A stretch of 64,000 nt of DNA from Winogradskyella echinorum. GTDB taxonomy: Bacteria > Bacteroidota > Bacteroidia > Flavobacteriales > Flavobacteriaceae. The first letter of the stretch is position 1; every line of letters starts with the position of its first letter. The stretch lies in NCBI RefSeq assembly GCF_014297365.1, contig NZ_JACOQD010000006.1, positions 86,728 to 150,727 on the forward strand, written 5' to 3'. The position numbers were made by a program, and so were the translations under genes. Shown here piece after piece: positions 18,158 through 26,600 of this stretch. Under the pieces are notes generated by a model, which had not been told where the DNA came from, made no database searches, and worked only from the letters and a program-made list of their open reading frames with translations.

Positions 18158-18727
18158 ATGAAAAAAATATTCTTGTCAATCGCTGTAGCTTTTATAGCCT
18201 TTATTAACGTAAATGCTCAAGACGATAGTTCTATGGCAACTTCTGAGCCAAAATTTGGTATTAAGGCTGGTTACTCATCTACCATCTTAAGTGTTTCTGT
18301 GGATGGTACTTCTGCCTCAGAGGATGTGTCAGGCTTTTATATAGGAGCTTTCGGTGAATTTAGTTTGTCAGAAAAAATAAACTTACAACCAGAGTTACAT
18401 TTTGGTAACTATAGTCAAGATGGTGAAAGCACTGGAGTTTTACTCGTACCAGTATTATTTAAATATAAAGCAAATGAAAAGTTTGGTTTATTGGCTGGTC
18501 CGCAATTAGATTACTTATTAAATGAAGAGGATTCTGAAGGATTAAAACGATTAGGATTAGGTATTGCTCTTGGTATGTCTTATGATATTGATGAAAATGT
18601 TTTTATTGACGCAAGATATGCATTTGGACTTTCAGATAGATTGGATGGCGATTTAGAAGATTTTGAAGATTTTAATGTAAAAGCTAAATTTAATTACTTT
18701 CAGATAGGTTTAGGATATAGATTCTAA
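18158..18727 (+). CDS. Small outer-membrane beta-barrel protein (porin-like), copy 2
   Basis: A 189-residue exported protein with signal peptide (ending VNAQ) and a porin-like barrel: PKFGIKAGYSSTIL, INLQPELHFGNY, FGLLAGPQLDYLL and NVFIDARYAFGLSD, ending QIGLGYRF. Strand pattern and motif order parallel copy 1 and the gene at 20154, implying duplication from a common ancestor followed by divergence. A TACATTTG -7-like element lies at 18122-18129, though no good -33 is seen. Confidence 0.85.
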   Translation: MKKIFLSIAVAFIAFINVNAQDDSSMATSEPKFGIKAGYSSTILSVSVDGTSASEDVSGFYIGAFGEFSLSEKINLQPELHFGNYSQDGESTGVLLVPVLFKYKANEKFGLLAGPQLDYLLNEEDSEGLKRLGLGIALGMSYDIDENVFIDARYAFGLSDRLDGDLEDFEDFNVKAKFNYFQIGLGYRF

Positions 18728-18751
18728 ATGATATTTTTATAACAGTTTGAT

Positions 18752-18772
18752 AAAGAGGTGAATCACCTCTTT
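18752..18772 (+). terminator. Hairpin after beta-barrel copy 2
   Basis: AAAGAGGTGA pairs with TCACCTCTTT. The T-tract is short, so termination efficiency is uncertain. Confidence 0.55.
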
Positions 18773-18831
18773 ATCTGTTTAAATAACTTAATTTATCGAT
18801 GAAATACTGTTAATTTTAACATAAAATAGAA

Positions 18832-18860
18832 TTGTACTATAAATCTAAAACATACATTTG
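18832..18860 (+). promoter_or_regulatory. Promoter of beta-barrel copy 3
   Basis: TTG (18832-18834) and TACATTTG (18853-18860), 18 bases apart, match the Bacteroidota -33/-7 pattern and lie 34 bases upstream of the ATG at 18894. Confidence 0.5.
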
Positions 18861-18893
18861 TCGACCAAATTAATTTAAAATATAAACTTAAAA

Positions 18894-19439
18894 ATGAAAA
18901 AATTATTACTTATGGCTGCTGTAGCAGTCTTCGGATTTACAAATGTAAACGCACAAGATGACGATTCTAATGGCGGACAAACATCAAAAGGAAAATGGTT
19001 AATCGAGGCTAATACAGGTAATGCTATGTTAGGTACTACAGGTATTTATTTTGCTTCTAGCGATGGATCTTCAGAGTACAACATCGGTTTAGATGGAGGT
19101 TATTTTATTATGGATGACTTAGCAATTAAAGCTGGTTTAGGTTACGGTGGATTTAGCCCGGATGAAGGTGATGCAGCAAGCAGCTTTTCTTACCGTTTTG
19201 GTGCTAAGTATTATGTAAATAGTATGATTCCTGTAACAGTAGATTTAACTGGTGCTTCTGGTGAAGATGTTTATGGTGATGAAACACCATTATGGTTAGG
19301 TTTAGGTGCTGGTTATGCTTGGTTTGTTAGTAATAATATTTCAATTGAGCCAGGTTTAAGATACAACTTATCTTTAAATGAAGATTATACTGATGAAGGT
19401 GTATTACAATTCAATGTTGGTTTCGCTTTACATTTCTAG
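18894..19439 (+). CDS. Outer-membrane beta-barrel protein, copy 3 (diverged)
   Basis: A 181-residue exported protein with signal peptide (1-20, ending VNAQ). Strands include YNIGLDGGYFIMDDLAIKAG, YRFGAKYYVNSMIPVTVDL and ISIEPGLRYNLSLN, with the terminal FALHF aromatic. It differs more from copies 1 and 2 in loop content and ending, so it may be a separate barrel family that shares the locus. Its signal peptide region is very similar to those of its neighbours. Own promoter and strong terminator. Confidence 0.83.
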   Translation: MKKLLLMAAVAVFGFTNVNAQDDDSNGGQTSKGKWLIEANTGNAMLGTTGIYFASSDGSSEYNIGLDGGYFIMDDLAIKAGLGYGGFSPDEGDAASSFSYRFGAKYYVNSMIPVTVDLTGASGEDVYGDETPLWLGLGAGYAWFVSNNISIEPGLRYNLSLNEDYTDEGVLQFNVGFALHF

Positions 19440-19461
19440 TATTGATTTTAAAATATTTATT

Positions 19462-19490
19462 AAAACCGAAGCAACTGCTTCGGTTTTTTT
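19462..19490 (+). terminator. Terminator after beta-barrel copy 3
   Basis: AAAACCGAAGCA / TGCTTCGGTTTT hairpin followed by T residues. Confidence 0.88.
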
Positions 19491-19516
19491 ATGCTTAGAA
19501 TTTATATATTTACCTT

Positions 19517-19933
19517 ATGAAAAAACTTATCATCATCAATGGTCCTAACATAAATCTCTTAGGTAAACGAGAAACTAATATATACGGTAATTTAACGTTT
19601 ACTGAGTTTTTTGAAACTGTGGTTAAAAAATACTCTAACGTTACTTTAGAACATTATCAGTCTAATATAGAAGGTGAACTCATAGATAAAATACAAGAGG
19701 TTGGTTATTCTTATGATGGTATAATATTAAACGCAGCAGCATATACACATACTTCTGTTGGTATTGGTGATGCGATAAAAGCTATTGAAACACCAGTTGT
19801 AGAAGTTCATATTTCAAATACGTTTTCAAGAGAAGAGTTTAGGCATCAATCTTACATTTCCCCTAATGCCAAAGGAGTAATTTTAGGTTTTGGTTTACAA
19901 AGCTATGAATTAGCTATTCAGAGTTTTCTATAA
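19517..19933 (+). CDS. aroQ: Type II 3-dehydroquinate dehydratase
   Basis: A 138-residue enzyme of the shikimate pathway converting 3-dehydroquinate to 3-dehydroshikimate. GPNINLLGKRE holds the active-site region with its Arg and the catalytic Tyr in NIYGN; SNIEGELI, NAAAYTHTSV and EVHISN are further family motifs. The usual dodecameric type II length is matched. In many Bacteroidota it is adjacent to and divergent from xerD; here the barrel genes intervene. Confidence 0.93.
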   Translation: MKKLIIINGPNINLLGKRETNIYGNLTFTEFFETVVKKYSNVTLEHYQSNIEGELIDKIQEVGYSYDGIILNAAAYTHTSVGIGDAIKAIETPVVEVHISNTFSREEFRHQSYISPNAKGVILGFGLQSYELAIQSFL

Positions 19934-19946
19934 AAGCCTATCCTAA

Positions 19947-19963
19947 CCTTCCCAGAGGGAAGG
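19947..19963. repeat. GC-richer hairpin after aroQ
   Basis: CCTTCCC (19947-19953) and GGGAAGG (19957-19963) form a perfect 7-bp stem around a three-base loop. There is no T-tract after it, so it is not a canonical terminator. It resembles short intergenic palindromes common in flavobacterial genomes. Confidence 0.5.
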
Positions 19964-20153
19964 AATTCTCACTGTTACTTTTATATAGTCCTCTTTGTTT
20001 GAAAAAATTTGTTAAAGAGAATTTGTCATAAAAAATTAAGTCTTTTCACAAGAGATTAACGTTCTCTTTCATTTTGATTGTGATTTAGTTAGGATTAATT
20101 AACAACTTACCAGAGTAGGTTTGTGCTTATTAATTTCTAACAATCAATCAATT

Positions 20154-20687
20154 ATGAGAAAATTATGCTTTACTACATTACTAATTTGTGCAATTTCTAT
20201 TACAGCTGCACAAGATTCTTCTGATTTAAATAGTTCTATGTTCGATTTCGGAATTAGACATGGTTATAGTAATTGGGATATTTCCACTGATTATAGTGGT
20301 TATAATAATTTTCAACTTTATGCAGGCTTATTTGTTGAAACCAATTTTTCAGAACGACTCGGAATAAGGTTAGAAACAAATTATTCGCGACGAGGTTTAA
20401 TAGAGGTGCCACTACTTTTGAAATATAAAATTTCAGATAAATTTGAATTTTACGGAGGAACAGAACTTATTTATTCCTTTGATAGTTATGATAACTATAA
20501 TGCTAAAGATAAAGAATTTGGCGGTTCATTTATATTTGGGATGCAATACAATATTAATAAGCATTGGTTTATAGAAGTACGTTATAATCATGGTTTTACA
20601 GATCAGTTTTCAATTGGCCGCTATGGAGAATCTCCAATGTTTGGCAAAAAAAGAACCATAAGTTTTGGAGTTGGTTATAAATTCTAA
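20154..20687 (+). CDS. Small outer-membrane beta-barrel protein (porin-like), copy 4
   Basis: A 177-residue exported protein. I use the ATG at 20154, which begins a proper signal peptide ending ITAAQ; the upstream in-frame ATG at 20121 would prepend 11 unrelated residues. Barrel strands FGIRHGYSNWDIS, LGIRLETNYSR, FEFYGGTELIYSF and WFIEVRYNHGFTDQF end in GVGYKF. Strand order parallels copies 1 and 2. Related to them but separated by aroQ, suggesting an older or relocated duplicate. Confidence 0.84.
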   Translation: MRKLCFTTLLICAISITAAQDSSDLNSSMFDFGIRHGYSNWDISTDYSGYNNFQLYAGLFVETNFSERLGIRLETNYSRRGLIEVPLLLKYKISDKFEFYGGTELIYSFDSYDNYNAKDKEFGGSFIFGMQYNINKHWFIEVRYNHGFTDQFSIGRYGESPMFGKKRTISFGVGYKF

Positions 20688-20691
20688 ACAT

Positions 20692-20725
20692 AAAAAATGC
20701 GATTCATTTCTGAATCGCATTTTTT
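20692..20725. terminator. Bidirectional terminator between copy 4 and lpdA
   Basis: AAAAAATGCGATTCA (20692-20706) and TGAATCGCATTTTTT (20711-20725) form a perfect 15-bp stem with a four-base loop. Confidence 0.92.
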
Positions 20726-20739
20726 AATTTTCTTCTATC

Positions 20740-22116
20740 TTAAAGATGTATAACTTCATCATAGGCAGCAGCAACAGCTTCCATTACAGCTTCACTCATG
20801 GTTGGGTGAGGATGCACTGCTTTTAAAACTTCGTGTCCTGTAGTCTCTAATTTACGACCTAAAACTGCTTCAGCAATCATATCAGTTACACCAGCTCCAA
20901 TCATATGGCAACCTAACCATTCTCCGTATTTAGCATCAAAAATTACTTTTACAAACCCTTCCTTATTTCCACCAGCACTTGCCTTACCAGAAGCAGAGAA
21001 TGGAAATTTACCAATCTTTACATCTAAGCCTTGCGCTTTTGCTTGTTCTTCCGTTAAACCAACAGAGGCAATTTCTGGTGTACAATAAGTACAACCAGGA
21101 ATATTACCATAATCTAAGGCTTCTACATGCTGACCTGCAATTTTTTCTACGCAAAGAATAGCTTCAGCTGAAGCAACATGTGCTAGTGCTTGTCCTGGAG
21201 TAACATCGCCAATCGCGTAGTAACCAGGAATATTTGTTTGATAGTAATCGTTTACTAGAATTTTGTCTCTATCTACAGCGATACCAACATTTTCTAGACC
21301 TATATTTTCAATATTAGATTTAATACCAACAGCAGAAAGTACAATATCTGCTTCTAATATTTCTTCACCTTTTTTAGTTTTTACAGTAGCCTTCACACCT
21401 TTACCAGAAGTGTCAACAGAAGTCACTTCAGCAGATGTCATTATTTTAATGCCGCTTTTCTTAAAGCTACGCTCTAATTGTTTAGAGACTTCGTTATCTT
21501 CTACAGGTACAATTTTATCTAAATATTCTACGATGGTAACTTCAGTGCCCATTGAGTTATAGAAATAAGCAAACTCTACACCGATAGCTCCAGAACCAAC
21601 AACAATTAATTTTTTAGGTTGTTTGTCCAAGTTCATTGCTTGTCTATAACCAATTACTTTTTTACCATCTTGTGGTAAGCTTGGTAATTCTCTAGAGCGA
21701 GCACCAGTTGCTATTATAATATGATCCGCAGAATATTCTGTACCATCAACATCTACTTTCTTTCCGGTTTTAATAGTACCGTAACCTTCAATGACGTCGA
21801 TTTTATTCTTTTTCATTAAAAATTTAACACCATTACTCATGCCGTCCGCAACACCACGACTACGCTTTACGACAGCATCAAAATCGTGTTCGGCATCTTT
21901 AACTTTTAGTCCGTAATCTTCAGCATGCTTAAGATATTCAAAAACTTGAGCAGACTTTAAAAGTGCTTTAGTAGGTATACAACCCCAATTTAGGCAAATA
22001 CCTCCTAAACTTTCTTTTTCTATAATGGCTGTTTTAAAACCTAATTGCGAAGCTCTAATTGCTGCAACATATCCACCAGGACCACTTCCTAAAACTATAA
22101 TATCGTATTTACTCAT
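20740..22116 (-). CDS. lpdA: Dihydrolipoyl dehydrogenase
   Basis: The 458-residue FAD flavoprotein (E3) that reoxidises dihydrolipoamide in 2-oxoacid dehydrogenase complexes and the glycine cleavage system. It shows the FAD Rossmann motif (VLGSGPGGYVAAIRA), the redox disulfide in GGICLNWGCIPTKALL, the NAD motif (VVGSGAIGVEFAYFYNSMG), the second FAD contact (YAIGDVTPGQALAHVAS) and the C-terminal catalytic His-Glu of HPHPTMSE. It stands alone, without E1 or E2 genes beside it, and probably serves several complexes. Confidence 0.95.
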   Translation of the reverse strand: MSKYDIIVLGSGPGGYVAAIRASQLGFKTAIIEKESLGGICLNWGCIPTKALLKSAQVFEYLKHAEDYGLKVKDAEHDFDAVVKRSRGVADGMSNGVKFLMKKNKIDVIEGYGTIKTGKKVDVDGTEYSADHIIIATGARSRELPSLPQDGKKVIGYRQAMNLDKQPKKLIVVGSGAIGVEFAYFYNSMGTEVTIVEYLDKIVPVEDNEVSKQLERSFKKSGIKIMTSAEVTSVDTSGKGVKATVKTKKGEEILEADIVLSAVGIKSNIENIGLENVGIAVDRDKILVNDYYQTNIPGYYAIGDVTPGQALAHVASAEAILCVEKIAGQHVEALDYGNIPGCTYCTPEIASVGLTEEQAKAQGLDVKIGKFPFSASGKASAGGNKEGFVKVIFDAKYGEWLGCHMIGAGVTDMIAEAVLGRKLETTGHEVLKAVHPHPTMSEAVMEAVAAAYDEVIHL

Positions 22117-22246
22117 GCGTAAGTTTTTTAGTTGAATTTTGAAGCTACGAATTTACGAAATCGAATTTGAATATTAAATTTTAATTAAGCGATACTAAAG
22201 TCTTATTTGAAAAGTTATATTTTAGTATCTAAAACCAACTTGAATT

Positions 22247-23542
22247 ATGAAAATCAACCCTCTTATTTTAATTCTTATTGTTTGCACATTTTTTTCGTGC
22301 AATAATGATTCAAATGAAAAAAATACTGGGTTAGACAAAACTGTTTTAAAAGGTTGTGTTATCGGAAGAGATAGTGATACACTATTGCTGGTTAAATCTA
22401 TTGGTGACGCCAGAAGTGAAACAATTGCTAAAATACCAATTTATAATTGGGAATTTTATTATGAATTTAAAACAGATACAATTGAAGCGTATGATTTAAT
22501 TTTTAAAGAAGAACATGATGATGGAGGTTGGATGCCAATGCGTTTTTTTTCTGAAAAAGATACTATTCGTATAACACTACACTCAATGGAAGAGTTTAGT
22601 GAAAATAAATTAATTGGTGGTAAATTAAATTTTGAGTATAGTTACTTTTTCAATAATATTTCGAAACCTTACCAAAAAAACCTTGATAAGGTTTATAAAA
22701 TGTTTGATAGTATTTCTTACGATAAAATGAACTCAAGGGCGTATAATAGAGTTGTCAAAAAATTAAAGAGTAGTAATACACACGAGCAAAATGTTGTTAT
22801 ATATAAAGAGATGAACGACCTAAAAAAAAATAATTTACATAGAAGTGATTTAGGCAAGCAAATTGATTCTCTAGTTGATATTGCTCAAAATAAGTATTTG
22901 ATAAGTAAATATAACTACATAAAGAAGAATCCAAGTATTGTATCATATTCTCTCTTAATAGATGATATAATGGGTTTAGAATACAATAAAGTTCCGAAAG
23001 AAAAAGTTATACTAGCTTTAAATGATTTAAAAAAAGTTTATCCTAATCATCCATATACTAAATTAGGTGAAAATTTATGGATTGGTTATACAGAATTGAA
23101 GTCTGGTGGCCAATATATTAATTTTTCTGCACCTGATATTAATGGCATATCTTACGAATTGAAACCAATAGTGGAGGCTAATGATATTGTACTTCTAGAT
23201 TTATGGGCAACGTGGTGCGGACCTTGTATAGCGCGCTCTCGATTGATACGTCCTATATATGAAAAATATAAGGATAAAGGCTTTGAAATTTTAGGAGTTG
23301 CAGGTGAGCATAAAAATTTGGATGCTTACAGTGAATTTATGGCTAAAGAACAATGGCCATGGTTAAACCTTATTGAATTAGACAAAAAAAATAAAATTTG
23401 GGAAAAGTATAATGTTATGAATGGAGGAGGAGGAATGTTCCTTATTGATAAATCTGGAGAGATTCTAGCCGTAGATCCAAGTGCTGAAGAGGTAGAAGCA
23501 ATATTAAAAGAAAAGTTAGAAACTAACACCTTAAAAGTCTAG
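22247..23542 (+). CDS. TlpA-like thioredoxin-fold lipoprotein
   Basis: A 431-residue lipoprotein (leader ending CTFFSC). The N-terminal region with LKGCVIGRDSDTLLLVKS resembles the DUF4369 domain often fused to TlpA in Bacteroidota; a helical middle region follows; the last 140 residues are a thioredoxin-like domain with WATWCGPC as redox motif. It should act as a membrane-anchored periplasmic thiol-disulfide reductase or oxidoreductase. The 3' end, including the stop codon, lies within a 12-bp perfect tandem duplication. Confidence 0.85.
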   Translation: MKINPLILILIVCTFFSCNNDSNEKNTGLDKTVLKGCVIGRDSDTLLLVKSIGDARSETIAKIPIYNWEFYYEFKTDTIEAYDLIFKEEHDDGGWMPMRFFSEKDTIRITLHSMEEFSENKLIGGKLNFEYSYFFNNISKPYQKNLDKVYKMFDSISYDKMNSRAYNRVVKKLKSSNTHEQNVVIYKEMNDLKKNNLHRSDLGKQIDSLVDIAQNKYLISKYNYIKKNPSIVSYSLLIDDIMGLEYNKVPKEKVILALNDLKKVYPNHPYTKLGENLWIGYTELKSGGQYINFSAPDINGISYELKPIVEANDIVLLDLWATWCGPCIARSRLIRPIYEKYKDKGFEILGVAGEHKNLDAYSEFMAKEQWPWLNLIELDKKNKIWEKYNVMNGGGGMFLIDKSGEILAVDPSAEEVEAILKEKLETNTLKV

Positions 23543-23554
23543 TTAAAAGTCTAG
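23531..23554. repeat. Perfect 12-bp tandem duplication
   Basis: TTAAAAGTCTAG occurs twice back to back (23531-23542 and 23543-23554). The first copy ends with the TAG stop of the TlpA-like gene and the second fills the whole gap to the convergent gene's stop. Confidence 0.9.
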
Positions 23555-24103
23555 TTAAAGGTCTTCCGTAAAATGTGTTCTACTTTTATCTTTTGAGAAC
23601 TTATCATTGTTATAAGCTTTAGATTTTCCTTTTGCAATTGAAAGTGATTTCCAATCAGCACCTTTTACCAATTTACCTATAAATACAATTTGCCCTACAT
23701 GATATGCATAGTGCATCATTTGCCTGTTAATAGCTTCTGTAACTGTATGGCCTTGGTTTCTTATGTAGATAATTTGTTCTAAATCTTCAACTTGGTTTAA
23801 AGCTTCAAAGAGACAATTCCATCCTTTGTTCCAATCATCAATTAGTTTTTGTTTAGAATTGAATGTATCTCTAAATTCTTCATCGCGATTTCGCCATTCT
23901 TTTTCACCATCTTCAGTTAAAAAGTTTGTCCAGCGACTGAGCATATTACCAACAAGGTGCTTTACTATTATAGAAATAGAGTTAGAATCTTTTACAAATT
24001 CTTTTTTTAATTCTTCTAAGGTAAGTTGATCAATTGTTTTATCACCAAGAGATTTATAGTATTGAAATTGTTTTATGCTACTATTAAGGTAAGAGTTTTT
24101 CAT
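23555..24103 (-). CDS. DinB-superfamily protein (DUF1572)
   Basis: A 182-residue, all-helical protein matching DUF1572 of the DinB/YfiT four-helix-bundle superfamily. IIVKHLVGNMLSRW near residue 48 and MMHYAYHVGQI near 130 carry the histidines that bind a divalent metal in this fold. Such proteins are often thiol-dependent transferases or of unknown activity, and the particular reaction cannot be told. It starts 24 bases downstream of the small HTH gene on the same strand. Confidence 0.85.
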   Translation of the reverse strand: MKNSYLNSSIKQFQYYKSLGDKTIDQLTLEELKKEFVKDSNSISIIVKHLVGNMLSRWTNFLTEDGEKEWRNRDEEFRDTFNSKQKLIDDWNKGWNCLFEALNQVEDLEQIIYIRNQGHTVTEAINRQMMHYAYHVGQIVFIGKLVKGADWKSLSIAKGKSKAYNNDKFSKDKSRTHFTEDL

Positions 24104-24127
24104 ACTTTGAAATATGTCTCTGAGTGG

Positions 24128-24388
24128 TTAAGATTTTGTTTTGTTATAAGTCTTATGTTCTATGTTTTTCTTTTTTAATAAGGCATAGAATTTACGTGGA
24201 GAAATCTTTAAGTCTCTTGTAATCTCGCTGACTTTTTTCTTTCCTTTCTTATAGAGCTTTAAATTTTCGTTTACTTTTTTATTGAAGTAATGGTCTTTAA
24301 GTTTTTCTACAACTTGTAATTCGGTTAATTTAGATGATGCCACATAGTTATCTATTTCAGATTTAATAGTGTTCAAATTAGTTTTCAT
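24128..24388 (-). CDS. Small protein with putative helix-turn-helix
   Basis: An 86-residue, very basic protein. The C-terminal half (VSEITRDLKISPRKFYALLK, about residues 53-72) reads as a helix-turn-helix resembling those of resolvases or homeodomain-like transposase ends. There is no catalytic domain. It could be a DNA-binding regulator of the two-gene unit with the DinB protein, or a remnant of a larger recombinase. I do not recognise a named family. Confidence 0.55.
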   Translation of the reverse strand: MKTNLNTIKSEIDNYVASSKLTELQVVEKLKDHYFNKKVNENLKLYKKGKKKVSEITRDLKISPRKFYALLKKKNIEHKTYNKTKS

Positions 24389-24497
24389 AAGGGTTAGAAA
24401 TTTGTATTGTAAGGGTTAATAAAAAATGTACTAAGTAAAATTATGTGCTAATTACTTAAGTTATAAAAATAAATGAATCTAAATTAAAGGATTATGT

Positions 24498-24983
24498 TTA
24501 CTCCTTACTTGGTACAAATTTTAAAGCTACACCGTTAATACAATGACGCTTACCAGTAGTTTCTTTTGGCCCATCATTGAATACATGCCCTAAGTGACCT
24601 CCGCAAGTAGCACAATGTTCTTCATCTCTACTGTATCCTAACTTGGTGTCTGTACCGTAAGCTACATTACCTTTAATTTCTCTATCAAAACTTGGCCAGC
24701 CTGTACCAGAATCAAATTTGTGTTCACTTTTAAATAAAGGTGTATCACATGCCGCACAATGGTAAACTCCTTTTTTGTAATTTTTATTCAATGGGCTAGA
24801 AAATGGTCGTTCAGTTCCTGCTTCCCTTAAAACATAGTATTGTTTTTCAGTTAGTTGTGCTTTCCATTCGGCTTCAGTTTTAGTAACTGTAAAAGTTTCT
24901 TTTTCTTTGGTTTCTGTTTTTTGAGCTGAGCTATTACAGCTAAGAAACAAACCAATTAAAGTTAATAATGCTATCTTTTTCAT
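24498..24983 (-). CDS. msrB: Peptide-methionine (R)-S-oxide reductase, lipoprotein form
   Basis: A 161-residue enzyme that reduces methionine-R-sulfoxide in proteins. The leader ends GLFLSC, a lipobox, so it is anchored in the envelope. The MsrB core shows YHCAACDTPLF and EEHCATCGGHLGHVFNDG, whose four cysteines bind zinc, FDSGTGWPSF, and the catalytic cysteine in RHCINGVALKF (Cys148). Single-gene unit divergent from glgA. Role: repair of oxidised envelope proteins. Confidence 0.94.
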   Translation of the reverse strand: MKKIALLTLIGLFLSCNSSAQKTETKEKETFTVTKTEAEWKAQLTEKQYYVLREAGTERPFSSPLNKNYKKGVYHCAACDTPLFKSEHKFDSGTGWPSFDREIKGNVAYGTDTKLGYSRDEEHCATCGGHLGHVFNDGPKETTGKRHCINGVALKFVPSKE

Positions 24984-25135
24984 GTCTTAAATTTACGAAG
25001 TTTTATTTTTAAATTGGTCGTATTGGAGTTTTAATAATTACGAAATCGATTTCATTTTTATTTTGAGTAATATTCTTCTTATTATAATATGTCTTTGATT
25101 TTTTTATTGTTAAATTTAACAACAACAAGTAGGTA

Positions 25136-26545
25136 ATGTCAATGAAAATTATACATATTAGTGCAGAATGTTATCCAATAGCAAAAGTAGGTGGTTTGGC
25201 TGATGTTGTAGGCGCATTGCCAAAGTACCAAAATGAGATAGGAGCTAATAGTTCTGTTATAATGCCATTTTATAACAATAAATTTACCCAAGCTCATAAA
25301 TTTACTTCAATTTATCAGTCTAAAGTAAAATTGGGAAATGACGACATCGATTTTGAAATTTTAAAAATTAAAGGTTCTGTTTTAGAGTTTGATGTTTATT
25401 TTGTACACATAGAAGAATTACTTTACAGCGAAAATGTATATACAGAAAACGATATTAATCGATTTTTAGCCTTTCAAATTGCAGCATTAGATTGGATATT
25501 AACTTTAAAAGAGAAGCCAAATTATATTCATTCTCATGATCACCATACAGGTTTAATACCTTTTATGGCTCAAGAAAGTTATAAGTACGAATCTTTAAAT
25601 AAAATTCCTGTTATTACCACAATACATAATGCGCAATACCAAGGTTGGATGCCTTATGATAATATCTATAAAATCCCAAGATTTAATATTGAAAAAGTTG
25701 GACTTTTACTTTGGGATGATATGATTAATCCATTGGCAGCAGCAATAAAATGTGCTTGGCGTGTTACAACCGTATCACCAAGTTATATGGAAGAATTAAA
25801 ATATAATGCTAATGGTTTAGAGTCACTTTTGTCTCATGAAAGCTCTAAAGCTATAGGGATTTTAAACGGTATAGACTCTGAGGTCTGGAACCCGGAAACT
25901 GATAAATATATACTTAAAAATTATAGAAAATCTACGGTAGAATCTGGCAAAAAGGCTAATAAAAAATGGTTGTGCAATGAGTTTAATTTAGACGAAAGCA
26001 AACCATTGTTTGCATTTATTGGTCGATTAGTAGGTGAAAAAGGCGCAGAACTTTTACCTTATGCCTTAGATTATGCATTGAGTACTAAAGATATATCGGT
26101 GATTGTATTAGGTTCAGGACATGAACAAACTGAAAAAGAATTATCTGGATTAGTAGCCAGGCATTCTGGTAGTTATAATGCATTTATTGGCTATGACGAA
26201 AAACTATCGCATATTATTTATGCAGGTGCTGATTTTTTATTAATGCCATCTCGTGTAGAGCCTTGTGGCTTAAACCAAATGTATTCATTAAGATATGGAA
26301 CAGTACCAATTGTAAGACGTATTGGTGGATTAAAAGATACAGTTATAGATATAGGAGATAATGGTTTTGGTATTTGCCATAATGAAGTATCAGTACAAGA
26401 TATTGTTGTTGCAATTAGTAGAGCAAAAGACTTTTATAAAAAGCAAAAAGAATTTAAAGCAAATAGAAAGCATATAATGAGTATTGACCACTCTTGGAAA
26501 GTCTCAGCAAAAGCATATATAAATTTATATAATTTAATTACATAA
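25136..26545 (+). CDS. glgA: Glycogen synthase (ADP-glucose)
   Basis: A 469-residue GT5 glycosyltransferase adding glucose from ADP-glucose to alpha-1,4-glucan. The N-terminal KVGGLADVVGALP carries the nucleotide-sugar lysine. SHDHHTGLIP, TIHNAQYQG and the C-terminal FIGRLVGEKG and SRVEPCGLNQMYSLRYGTVP motifs complete the family pattern. The start is MSMKI; an ATG two codons later is equally possible. It is followed after 55 bases by glgC, and these two are the synthesis arm of the storage cluster running to 37899. Confidence 0.95.
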   Translation: MSMKIIHISAECYPIAKVGGLADVVGALPKYQNEIGANSSVIMPFYNNKFTQAHKFTSIYQSKVKLGNDDIDFEILKIKGSVLEFDVYFVHIEELLYSENVYTENDINRFLAFQIAALDWILTLKEKPNYIHSHDHHTGLIPFMAQESYKYESLNKIPVITTIHNAQYQGWMPYDNIYKIPRFNIEKVGLLLWDDMINPLAAAIKCAWRVTTVSPSYMEELKYNANGLESLLSHESSKAIGILNGIDSEVWNPETDKYILKNYRKSTVESGKKANKKWLCNEFNLDESKPLFAFIGRLVGEKGAELLPYALDYALSTKDISVIVLGSGHEQTEKELSGLVARHSGSYNAFIGYDEKLSHIIYAGADFLLMPSRVEPCGLNQMYSLRYGTVPIVRRIGGLKDTVIDIGDNGFGICHNEVSVQDIVVAISRAKDFYKKQKEFKANRKHIMSIDHSWKVSAKAYINLYNLIT

Positions 26546-26600
26546 TCGATACTGAATTATACAGAAATGAACTAATATATTAACTAAACTAAACAAAGCT

